64,000 nt of DNA from Catalinimonas niigatensis (GTDB taxonomy: Bacteria > Bacteroidota > Bacteroidia > Cytophagales > Cyclobacteriaceae), in assembly GCF_030506285.1 (NCBI RefSeq), contig NZ_CP119422.1, positions 1,984,001-2,048,000 of the forward strand, given 5' to 3'. The translations under genes and the position numbers were made by a program. Positions 27,098 to 34,904 of the stretch are shown piece by piece. Each line of letters begins with the position of its first letter. Within the stretch, counting starts at the first letter, position 1. A model generated the notes under the pieces. It searched no databases and was not told the origin of the DNA. It saw nothing but the letters and a program-made list of their open reading frames with translations.

Positions 27098-27691
27098 TTG
27101 TACACCGGCAAGCGTATACTGGATATAACGATTTCGCTAGCAGCACTTCTGATCGCTATTCCCTGCCTTTTGCTTGCTGGTGTTTTTTTGATGCTTTTTT
27201 CCACATCTTCTCCGATATATACTCAAAAACGACCAGGATACATGGGCAAGACCTTTACGCTGTATAAGCTTAGAACCATGTATGATAAGCGAGGTGTTAG
27301 GAATTTAATGCTGAATAGCTTTGGAAAGCTACTACGTACCTACTCCATTGATGAATTACCGCAGTTATTTAATGTGCTCAAAGGTAATATGTCAATAGTA
27401 GGTCCGCGACCTTTATTGCTTGAATATCTGCCTCTATATAATGAAATTCAACTTCAAAGACATGAAGTAAAGCCTGGGATTACAGGCTGGGCTCAGATCA
27501 ATGGCAGAAATAAACTTGAATGGGGAAAACGCTTTGAATTAGATATCTGGTATGTTCACAACCAATCATTAAAGCTAGATATTCTTATCATTAGTAAAAC
27601 CATTCAAAGATTGTTAGCTCCAAAAGATGTCAAGCCAGATGGTCTAAAGGAAGAAAAAAAATTTAAAGGAAATATTTCTCATCAATGGTAG
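27098..27691 (+). CDS. Bacterial sugar transferase (polyprenyl-phosphate glycosyl-1-phosphate transferase)
   Basis: 197 residues from TTG 27098, the only in-frame start after the preceding stop. An ATG at 27091 is in another frame. An N-terminal membrane segment (about 8-33) is followed by the conserved catalytic part: KRPGYMGKTFTLYKLRTMYD, SIDELPQLFNVLKGNMSIVG with the Asp-Glu pair, then GPRPL, KPGITGWAQINGR and DIWYVHNQSLKLDI. The family moves a sugar-1-phosphate onto undecaprenyl phosphate, starting exopolysaccharide or O-antigen synthesis. No other polysaccharide genes are close, and it follows the serA fusion by 12 bp, so it is probably read from that promoter. Confidence 0.9.
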   Translation: MYTGKRILDITISLAALLIAIPCLLLAGVFLMLFSTSSPIYTQKRPGYMGKTFTLYKLRTMYDKRGVRNLMLNSFGKLLRTYSIDELPQLFNVLKGNMSIVGPRPLLLEYLPLYNEIQLQRHEVKPGITGWAQINGRNKLEWGKRFELDIWYVHNQSLKLDILIISKTIQRLLAPKDVKPDGLKEEKKFKGNISHQW

Positions 27692-27694
27692 TTA

Positions 27695-28618
27695 TCAACG
27701 ACTTAGTTTCATAAGTGCATTAATCACAGTACTATCTTCAATTACTTCTAATAAGGTAATTTCTGTTTGTTCCTGCCTGAGTTTATAAAAATCACCATTG
27801 AATTCCAGAAACAATTTCTTCGCCTCATCTTTGTTTAAAGCAATGACTTTATAGGGAATCCCCTGAAAATCACCGTGTAAATATAGTTTATGATTAAACA
27901 GTTGATAATGGAAATTATATTTACTGTCTAATACTGTTTCAATTTCCACTTCAGCTACAGAGGACTCTGACTTTTCCAATAGCGTTTTATCAGGTACTTC
28001 AAAATCACTATAGTCAATTCCCAGAGATTCTTCACTGAAAGAGCTTAGTACATCCGGGCGTACTATTTTTGGAAGAACCTCTTCCCCATTCTTTAGCTTT
28101 AGCGCACTCCTTATTTTGCTATTTTCAGGAATGCTTAAATCCGCATTGTGACTAGATAATTCTGATGATGCAGTCAGTGACTTATCCTCAGGCGCACTTT
28201 CATCAAAATTGGGTACAGGAAAAACTAGCTTTAATTCTTTATTTGGGATTTGTTGGTTTTTTTCAGGAACTGTAATATCAACTGATGTTATTTGTTGGGC
28301 TTTGATACTGCTTTGAGACTGAACAAAATAGAAATAAGAACCTCCGGCAAATATAAAGAGCGAAGACACTACTGCTGCCCATTGAATACCTGTAAAATTA
28401 TACCATGCACCCGAATTTAGAGGTATTTGGTTCAGTCGGTTTTTCAAATAAACCCGACGGGCATCTCCCAAAGAATAGTAAATCTCTTGTTGCCATTTTA
28501 CTTCGTTTCGAAGCAACGGGTCCTGACGTAGTTCTTCTTCAAAAGAAATCTTTTCGTCTTTTTGAAGTTTACCTTTTAGGTAATTGTCAAATTTTTCCGA
28601 GTAGATAAAGTCTTTCAT
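27695..28618 (-). CDS. Putative anti-sigma factor of sigma pair 1
   Basis: 307 residues. A short acidic cytoplasmic N-terminal part (MKDFIYSEKFDNYLKGKLQK then Glu-rich, followed by LRQDPLLRNEVKWQQEI) resembles the helical segment with which Bacteroidota anti-sigma factors bind region 2/4 of their sigma. One membrane helix lies at about 78-99, and about 200 residues are predicted outside the membrane, including a folded C-terminal part rich in aromatic residues. It follows the ECF sigma gene with a 4-bp gap, the usual order. The periplasmic part does not resemble a FecR or TPR domain, so the signal is unknown. Three bases separate it from the convergent sugar transferase gene. Confidence 0.7.
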   Translation of the reverse strand: MKDFIYSEKFDNYLKGKLQKDEKISFEEELRQDPLLRNEVKWQQEIYYSLGDARRVYLKNRLNQIPLNSGAWYNFTGIQWAAVVSSLFIFAGGSYFYFVQSQSSIKAQQITSVDITVPEKNQQIPNKELKLVFPVPNFDESAPEDKSLTASSELSSHNADLSIPENSKIRSALKLKNGEEVLPKIVRPDVLSSFSEESLGIDYSDFEVPDKTLLEKSESSVAEVEIETVLDSKYNFHYQLFNHKLYLHGDFQGIPYKVIALNKDEAKKLFLEFNGDFYKLRQEQTEITLLEVIEDSTVINALMKLSR

Positions 28619-28622
28619 AGGC

Positions 28623-29162
28623 TTAATCTAAAAAGTCACTTTCTGAATATTTTGATTTAATAAGGCTATCTAATCTCTTCTTACATTTGTATTTTTTCGT
28701 CTTTACCGTTTCTGTATTTGCCATACCCAGCTTATCAGCAATATCTTGCATAGACATATCATCAAAATAATAGTACATCAATATTCTCTTGCAAGTGTCT
28801 CCCAGCTGATCAATGCAGCTACGAATAATAAGACTTCGTTCTTTGCTCTCCTGATCCAAATACTCAATCCCATCCTTTTCTTCATTAGATAGGCGGCTCT
28901 TACGTTCAAGTTCTTTTCGCCACAAATTCAGACATACACTGTAAAGATAGGTACTTATTTTGGAGGTAAGTACCAACTGACTACTAACTACCTTCTGCCA
29001 AAATACAACCAGTGCATCCTGATATATGTCTTTAGCTTCCTGCTCCGTCCCATTGTTCTTTAAAACGATGTTTGTCATCATTTTATAATACTTGCGGTAC
29101 AAGTAGTCCAGGGCTTTTTCATCACCTTTACTTATTCTTTCAAGAATAACACTGTCTTTCAT
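28623..29162 (-). CDS. ECF-type RNA polymerase sigma factor (pair 1)
   Basis: 179 residues with region 2 (YRKYYKMMTNIVLKNNGTEQ, then AKDIYQDALVVFWQ) and region 4 (CIDQLGDTCKRILMYYYFDD, then MSMQDIADKLGMANTETVKT with the helix-turn-helix). No other domain. It directs RNA polymerase to its own set of promoters when freed from its anti-sigma factor, encoded just downstream. It resembles the sigma factor at 38518-39129 more than the one at 41388-41909, sharing the C-K-R/K-I-L region 4 start and the MKTK-like ending. The 249-bp gap upstream holds no gene. Confidence 0.92.
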   Translation of the reverse strand: MKDSVILERISKGDEKALDYLYRKYYKMMTNIVLKNNGTEQEAKDIYQDALVVFWQKVVSSQLVLTSKISTYLYSVCLNLWRKELERKSRLSNEEKDGIEYLDQESKERSLIIRSCIDQLGDTCKRILMYYYFDDMSMQDIADKLGMANTETVKTKKYKCKKRLDSLIKSKYSESDFLD

Positions 29163-29411
29163 TCCAAAAAGCCTTCATTATTTAATACGATAACTCCTCA
29201 TAAGGTAACCCTTTATGTAATATTAGAATCATATAAAAACTAATAAGTTTGGCGGAGTTAGGCAAATATTCCTAATATGTTCTTACAATAAAATCATATA
29301 AGGGTTTTCATTATACAATATAAACTGGTCAGACAAACAATAAAAATATGAAGACGCACACTTTATTATTTGTAATAAATTAATGAAAAATATAATTTTA
29401 TTTCAAATTAC

Positions 29412-29867
29412 TTATTTACAACTTTCTAAATGTTCAGTAGTTTCTTTTACAGAAATATAACCTTTGTCATTTCCCCATGTATTTGTGATGTAGGTGGTAA
29501 TTTGGGCAATTTCCAGTGCTGTCAATTTTTCATTAGCTGGCATTTTTTGATGATAGGCTTGCCCATTTACCTTTATTGTATCTTCTAAACCATATCTAAT
29601 TAAACAGACAGTACGCTTAATATCTTCCAGCATATAATCCGACTTCGCAAGTGGTGGAATAACACGCCTCAGGCCTGTACCCTCTTCCTGATGACAGTTG
29701 CTACAATGTTGTGTATATAGCGTTTGTCCGTATACCATATATTGATTAAACCTCATCTTTTCCTGTACACTTAAATTCTGAATAGATGCATTTTCATTCT
29801 GTCTCTCTCTATCACACCCAAAAAAAATTAGTAAAAAAAAGAGTAAATAGCTAAAAAGATTATTCAT
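29412..29867 (-). CDS. Cytochrome c lipoprotein
   Basis: 151 residues. The lipoprotein signal ends at Cys18 (lipobox IFFGC). It has one heme c site, CSNCH (55-59), and a distal Met in YHQKMPA. It is a small soluble mono-heme cytochrome anchored in the envelope. Its start overlaps the stop of the SCO1-like gene upstream by 4 bp (ATGA), so the two are translationally coupled. In this pair the SCO protein may deliver copper and the cytochrome may carry electrons for a terminal oxidase, but oxidase genes are not in the window. Confidence 0.9.
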   Translation of the reverse strand: MNNLFSYLLFFLLIFFGCDRERQNENASIQNLSVQEKMRFNQYMVYGQTLYTQHCSNCHQEEGTGLRRVIPPLAKSDYMLEDIKRTVCLIRYGLEDTIKVNGQAYHQKMPANEKLTALEIAQITTYITNTWGNDKGYISVKETTEHLESCK

Positions 29868-30550
29868 ATCGCTTTTTCATCAGCGTGATATTCCCGAAGT
29901 AATTTTTCAATATCATGAATCAAACGATCAACCTGTTCTTTCTCTGTACCATCATACATCCCACGAATATGCTTATTCTTATCCACCAGAATAAATGCAC
30001 CGCTATGAATAAAACCACCAGGTTCTTGGTCATCTTCCATCGCAGTTACCATATAACTCTTCAGCCCCATTTCATAGATAGCATCCTTTTCTCCAGTTAC
30101 AAAATGCCATTTATCACTGGAAACCCCTAACCTTTCAGCATAATCATGCAACAAAGCCACAGTATCATATTCTGGATCTATGGTGTGAGAGAGCAATGCA
30201 ACCTCGTCATTATCTTTAAATTTCTCATACACTCGTAGCATTTGAGTCTTCATTACAGGGCATATCGTGGGACAACTTGTAAAGAAAAAGTCCGTAACGT
30301 AAATCTTATCATTAAAAGTGGAGAGTGTAATCAGGGTACTATCCTGATCTACGAAGTTGAAGTCGGCCACTTTATGATATAGCGTATCTACCACAGTTTG
30401 CTCATTCACCGTCTTCTCTTCATAATTATGCCTACCCAAATAAGGCAAGGTAGAATCTGTCTCCTGTTGACTCGCATTGTCAGAACAAGCTGCGAATAAA
30501 CAGCTAAGACATATTAGGATGAAATATTGAGATGTTTCTATTGCTCTCAT
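29864..30550 (-). CDS. SCO1/SenC-type copper chaperone/redox lipoprotein
   Basis: 228 residues from ATG 30550, which begins the signal peptide; a longer frame upstream is not expected to be coding. The lipobox Cys is at position 22 (FAAC). The thioredoxin-like fold has the copper-binding CxxxC motif in FTSCPTICPVMK and the conserved His in PGGFIHSGAFILVD. SCO proteins help assemble the copper A site of cytochrome c oxidase or act as thiol reductases. It is the first gene of a two-gene operon with the cytochrome c (4-bp overlap). The start choice removes an implausible cytoplasmic extension. Confidence 0.92.
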   Translation of the reverse strand: MRAIETSQYFILICLSCLFAACSDNASQQETDSTLPYLGRHNYEEKTVNEQTVVDTLYHKVADFNFVDQDSTLITLSTFNDKIYVTDFFFTSCPTICPVMKTQMLRVYEKFKDNDEVALLSHTIDPEYDTVALLHDYAERLGVSSDKWHFVTGEKDAIYEMGLKSYMVTAMEDDQEPGGFIHSGAFILVDKNKHIRGMYDGTEKEQVDRLIHDIEKLLREYHADEKAI

Positions 30551-30668
30551 TACTCTTATGTTAGTTAATTTGGTTTCTTTTAAACAAATTGAATAGACAT
30601 TGAATTCAGACCAAGCAATTAAATTCAACAGTATTTAACCAAAAAACTCATAGATAGACAGGTAGTAT

Positions 30669-30700
30669 AAAAAAAGTCTGCCAAGCAAGCTTAACAGACT
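30669..30700 (-). terminator. Rho-independent terminator of the histidine kinase gene
   Basis: 6-bp outer stem AGTCTG / CAGACT (30675-30680 and 30695-30700) with a further AAGC/GCTT pairing inside. On the minus strand a run of six to seven T follows (A run from 30669). It lies 33 bp past the kinase stop. Confidence 0.7.
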
Positions 30701-30732
30701 CTATGCTAGAAACCTTATTGCGTACAACTATT

Positions 30733-31443
30733 TCAAATTCGCTCTCTTACGGGCAGGTTAATGAAGAAATTTGATCCACTACCTTCCTGACTTTCGTACC
30801 AAATGCTTCCTTGATGTCGTTCTATGATATTTTTGGCCAAATATAAACCTAGACCACTTGATTCTTCTCCTTCGGTGCCACGTCGGGTAGCTTTACTAAA
30901 TTTGTTAAAGATATAAGGCCTTAGCTTTTTAGGTATCCCTATTCCTTGATCTGACACAGAGATATTAGCAACATTTGCGTATTTAACTAACTTTACAATA
31001 ATCTGTCCACTAGGATGAGAGAATTTACACGCATTAGAAAGCAACTGCTCTAATACCCTGGTAATAGCTTGCTCATCTACATATATAGCAATTTCTTCAT
31101 CTATATCTTCGTAAACAAACTGAATGTTTTTTTCCTTGAAAGTCCGGGCAGGATATTCCTTGACTACATTTCTGATCACATGATTGATAATGACCGTTTT
31201 GGGAGCTTGCATAGCATCTTCTTCAAAACAAGAATCTACTGAGATCATATTATGAATGATACTTTTGATAGCTGTACAGTCACGTTCAATTGTCTGAAAA
31301 AACTGTCGACTATCCTCGTCCAGATCCTTTTCAAAGTTTTTATAAAGTGTATAATTACAGGAACGTATCCTGGCTAACATTCCTTTGAGATCATGACCGA
31401 TCTGGGCTAATATCTCTTCATTTGTCTCAGCACTTTTAATCAT
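30733..31443 (-). CDS. Cytoplasmic histidine kinase without sensor domain
   Basis: 236 residues only. The phosphoacceptor helix is EILAQIGHDLKGML (His17), then a dimerisation helix, and the ATPase domain with N box LEQLLSNACKFSHPSG, G1 VSDQGIGIP, F box and G2 SSGLGLYLAKNI. There are no membrane segments and no sensor, PAS or HAMP part, and no response regulator gene adjoins, so it is an orphan core kinase. Such proteins may be activated by a partner protein or act in a phosphorelay. It is monocistronic with a terminator, and a 495-bp region lies upstream. Confidence 0.9.
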   Translation of the reverse strand: MIKSAETNEEILAQIGHDLKGMLARIRSCNYTLYKNFEKDLDEDSRQFFQTIERDCTAIKSIIHNMISVDSCFEEDAMQAPKTVIINHVIRNVVKEYPARTFKEKNIQFVYEDIDEEIAIYVDEQAITRVLEQLLSNACKFSHPSGQIIVKLVKYANVANISVSDQGIGIPKKLRPYIFNKFSKATRRGTEGEESSGLGLYLAKNIIERHQGSIWYESQEGSGSNFFINLPVRERI

Positions 31444-31938
31444 CGGAGAGAATTTGGTTGCAGAATTTGTCGTTCGTTTCTACAATTTTAGTAAACAGAT
31501 AGGAAAAAAAATTTTAAAAACAGCCAATCACCTGCCAATGTAATTTATGGCTGCACAAAAATATGATTTTGTATTATATAAAGATTTTGCTCCTAATACA
31601 GAAGAAGAGGATAGGTACGATGTGTTAAAGAGACAAGTGTTAATTATATACTGTCGCTTATCCTTTGGAAAAAATAAAAAAAGCAGGAAAGATTTCCTGC
31701 TTACCATAAGCATCATCAATTCATGATAATGGATACTATATAGTCAATTTCTTTTCTCTCTCCTACTAATTTGTCCTTATCCTGTACTCTTCTCAAGTAT
31801 AGGAAACTGTTTGTAATTAGTTTGAACAAATAAGCAGTTCATCGCTAGTTTTGTTATTCTCACAAAAGTAAATATTTTGAACAGCGATAATTTTATTTAC
31901 AGATTTTTTGTGGATCATGTAAATATTGAAAATACATG
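31444..31938. other. Intergenic region before the kinase gene
   Basis: 495 bp. It contains the terminator of the broken ABC operon (31670-31702) and the promoter region of the kinase gene. A 58-codon plus-strand frame (31547-31723) is open but overlaps the terminator and is not supported. No other gene is seen. Confidence 0.6.
31670..31702 (-). terminator. Rho-independent terminator of the broken ABC operon
   Basis: 9-bp stem AAGCAGGAA / TTCCTGCTT (31681-31689 and 31694-31702), 4-nt loop. On the minus strand it is followed by a T-rich tract (A-rich 31670-31680). It lies about 240 bp past the last frame of the decayed permease gene. Confidence 0.75.
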
Positions 31939-33021
31939 CTATTCATACAAAAAGAAGTGTTTCCAGAAAAGCAAGATTGAGAGAAAGAAGCATAGCAGGC
32001 CAATCCCTATAATCGGTACTCCGTACATGATGCACAAGAAGAAAAATAAAAAGAAGAAAAAATACTTTCTAAGCAGTGGCCTTAAAGCCATAGGCTTTCG
32101 TAATAATTCAGCATACATACCCATCTTCAGACCGATAATTAATGCCCAGATCTCCGGCAGAATGAACCATGATAATTCTATCTCATATACTCCTTTCATG
32201 AATAAAATTTGTTCAGGCAGAAAAGTAAACCAAAGCTCAAAAGCGTTCTGACATAATGGTTTCCAAGGCTGACAGGTAAGCCCCTGACAAAGCTCATCTC
32301 TTTAAAGTTGAACATAAAAAATTGATAGACAATTCTTAGATGCAGAAAAGTGATCAGGAGCATTCCGGCAAAAAGTAAGCGGACATCGTATTTCTCTATC
32401 GTATATAAGCTTATTATAAGTTGCAACAAACCCAAGGAAATAAGCTTGGTGATAAGCAAGACAGCTAAGTGGTTTCTAAAGACATCTACCCAAAAGAAAG
32501 AAAAATAAGATCTGACGCTGCTTACTTTCCAATTGAAAGCAGAAGGAACAGCAACATGATGTGTGAATTTTATATAAAAGATTCCTGCATGCAGCAGACC
32601 ACTCACTGCCAAAAATGTCAGTGAGATATTTATGAGCTACCACTCTTGATGATATATGCCAAAGCCCAGTAGTAAACCTACATAGATAATTACCGGACAG
32701 AGTTGCCCCATAAAAACAAACAAAGTATAAAGGATTTGCTGATGAACCGGCAACAGAATGATCTGGCTCAGAAATCTGTATCTTGAGCTATCCATGAGCC
32801 GGATATTGAATTTGATCACCATCCCTACATATATGAGCCAGGTCAACATGAGGCATCCTGTCACCAAAGCTGAATTTAGTGCACTCATCATGATAAAATA
32901 GGTGTTCTACAGGACTCAAAATTCCGAAAGCAAAAATGGCAAGCAGTAGAAAAAATCCTGCATGCGCCTGATAAAATGTGGCTACTAAAGAACGAAAAAT
33001 GAGATGTCTAACCATTTTCAT
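31939..33021 (-). pseudogene. Decayed ABC exporter permease
   Basis: 361 codons from ATG 33021 to the TAG at 31939. Read continuously, the frame is broken three times. Near 32891-32902 one extra base shifts the frame after SPVEHL (the correct continuation is YFIMMSALNSALVTGCLMLT). An in-frame TAG stands at 32637-32639 between IYHQEW and LINISLTFLAVSG. Near 32221-32224 one T is missing from a T run, before LPEQILFMKGVYEIELSW. The first and last lesions cancel in frame, so both ends are in the same frame. The joined product is highly hydrophobic with several membrane helices, fitting an ABC-2-like permease. It follows the ATPase gene by 2 bp. The gene cannot make a full-length protein unless the sequence is wrong. 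Confidence 0.75.
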
Positions 33022-33023
33022 CT

Positions 33024-33700
33024 TTACTCCTTTAACAGTATGCTTTTATTATCCACTGTGTAATAGCGGTCAATTGGAAGTAAAAGCTGATCTATCTCCT
33101 GATGGGAAGACAGCAGGAAAGTCATTTTTCTTGTATTATGTAAGGATTGAATCAGCTCACATAATTTTGTCGTAGCTTCAGCATCAAGGGTTGTAAAAGG
33201 TTCATCTAACAGTATAGTAACTGGTTTCCGGTCAACGCCATAGCGAGTGATAGTTTTTTCAACATTCCACTTGAAAAAGTTTCACAGGGCTGATCCAGAA
33301 ATGCTTCCATCTGGAGCTGTACAACCAGATTTTTCCAACGATCATCTGCTACTTGCCTGGCTTGTGCTACAAAATGCAGTAAATCATGAGATGTCAGAAA
33401 ATCCGGATAGATAGGCTCAGGTTCAGCATAACTGATTTGCCTGCGATAATGTATGGGTTGCTTTTTCTGGCTCACTCCATCAACCTCAATATTTCCCTCA
33501 AAAGGTAGAAGCCCCGCTAAGGATTTGAAAAAAGTGGTTTTCCCTGCACCATTTCTTCCTCTGAATATATGAACTCCCGGTGGTATTTGTAAATAAGGAA
33601 TATCCAGGACCAGAAAGCTCTCAAATTGTTTTCTATAATTAGTAATGGATAGCAAATACTTTTTAAATTTAGATAAAGATTTGGATGATAAGATGAGCAA
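33024..33700 (-). pseudogene. Frameshifted ABC transporter ATPase
   Basis: Up to about 225 codons. Walker A GRNGAGKTTFFKSLAGLL, the Q-loop region and the signature FSSGMLKKLSLAMALTG are in the first frame, which stops at 33206. Reading one base back near 33223-33225 gives Walker B ILLDEPFTTLDAEA and the H-loop LLSSHQE in the second frame, ending at TAA 33024-33026. One C of a CCC run (coding AAC CCA) appears lost. The start is uncertain: ATG 33700 gives a basic extension, and TTG 33652 would begin near LLSITNY. The downstream permease gene carries its own lesions, so true decay of the whole exporter is the simpler reading than independent sequencing errors. Confidence 0.8.
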
Positions 33701-33807
33701 TCCTGGCGAAAATACGACTAAAAATAAAAACTTTGAAAATTAAACTTTGAACAGTTTACATTTTCAGCTTCAGCACACACTAACCGTTAAATACTAAACC
33801 CTAAGTT

Positions 33808-34881
33808 ATGGATTACACTACTCGACCTACACTTTTATGGATTTCTCTATGCCTATTCTTATTTGCATCCTGCGACAAACTATGTGACTGTGATGATGAC
33901 CCTAAACCCTGTCTCTTCTCTTATGGAAAAGTTTCCTTTACCCCTACACCAGCAGAAGAACAGATTGTGAATCCCTCATTTACGCAGGGAGAATCCGATG
34001 GAACATTCACAGCTTCACCGGCAGGGCTGGATTTGGACGCAGATAGCGGAGCGATCAATATCAACAACAGTGAGCCTGGTCAGGAGTATACCATCACCTA
34101 TACGTTGGAAGATGGTAAAACCACCTGCTCTACTTCTATTTATATTGGTGAAGCAGAAAAAGAAGTAGAAACATGTGTACTTCAGTACGAATACAAAGTC
34201 TATTTCCCGAATAGTACACAGCCTAAGTTTGCCAAACCGGCACCGCCCTTTGACAAGCCTTCTGAATTCAATGGCAAGTTTACCGTAGAACCTCAGGGTC
34301 TGGACATTGACCCGAGTACCGGACAATTTTCTGTCAACGGTAGCCAGGCCGGTATCACTTACCAAATTACCTACACTTCTGAAGACAAACTTAGCACTTG
34401 CCAAACTTCAGTAACCATTGCCGGACTGGACATTAAAGATACCCTGGTTGATGTTTCTGCTGAGGAGGCTTCTCTCATTCCTCAGTTTAGTGCCAATGCA
34501 GATGTTGAAATAGGAAACATCGTGTATACTGCTCGTAATATTGGAAACGAGCCCCCCTTAATCCTCAACACAGAAACAGGAGCAGTAGATATCAAACAAA
34601 CCCTGATCAACATTGATCAACAGGAGTTTGATGGCAATGGAGATACGCCTGCAATCCCTTCAGGATTTTCAAGAAAATACATCATTGACTATCAGGTGTT
34701 TGATCCTCAGGGAGAAGTCATCACAAGCAATAGCACTGATTTGCTTATTTATTGGTATGAGGACATAGAAAGTATTCCTGAAGAACTCATCAATCTTGTA
34801 AATTATAAGGAGCAGTATAGTAATGGAAAAATCTTAGACAGACCAAATACTGCGGTTGGTCATAATAATTATAACAGATAG
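33808..34881 (+). CDS. Repeat-containing lipoprotein upstream of the CHAT gene
   Basis: 357 residues with a lipoprotein signal ending at LFASC (Cys22). Two similar repeats of about 85 residues each (roughly 35-110 and 122-205) carry GLDLDADSGAININNSEPGQ and GLDIDPSTGQFSVNGSQAGI, followed by ITYT, an ED pair and a Cys before a TS strand. These resemble immunoglobulin/cadherin-like surface domains. The C-terminal third is a different, beta-rich part. Several Cys (in CDKLCDCDDDPKPC) follow the lipid anchor. The gene lies 23 bp upstream of the CHAT gene on the same strand, so the two are probably co-transcribed, and it is a candidate partner or substrate. No family is recognised. Confidence 0.75.
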   Translation: MDYTTRPTLLWISLCLFLFASCDKLCDCDDDPKPCLFSYGKVSFTPTPAEEQIVNPSFTQGESDGTFTASPAGLDLDADSGAININNSEPGQEYTITYTLEDGKTTCSTSIYIGEAEKEVETCVLQYEYKVYFPNSTQPKFAKPAPPFDKPSEFNGKFTVEPQGLDIDPSTGQFSVNGSQAGITYQITYTSEDKLSTCQTSVTIAGLDIKDTLVDVSAEEASLIPQFSANADVEIGNIVYTARNIGNEPPLILNTETGAVDIKQTLINIDQQEFDGNGDTPAIPSGFSRKYIIDYQVFDPQGEVITSNSTDLLIYWYEDIESIPEELINLVNYKEQYSNGKILDRPNTAVGHNNYNR

Positions 34882-34904
34882 TGGGTTTAAAATGACATCC
34901 TAGC

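Noticed and set aside
31547-31723. A 58-codon plus-strand frame (begins MAAQKYDFVLYKDFAPNT).
   Set aside because: The frame reads through the terminator of the ABC operon, has no recognisable start signal and no family; kept only as a note.
31877-32251. A plus-strand frame of 124 codons with a run of Lys, which could look like a small DNA-binding protein.
   Set aside because: It is the complement of the decayed permease gene; its Lys run is the mirror of a Phe-rich membrane segment on the minus strand.
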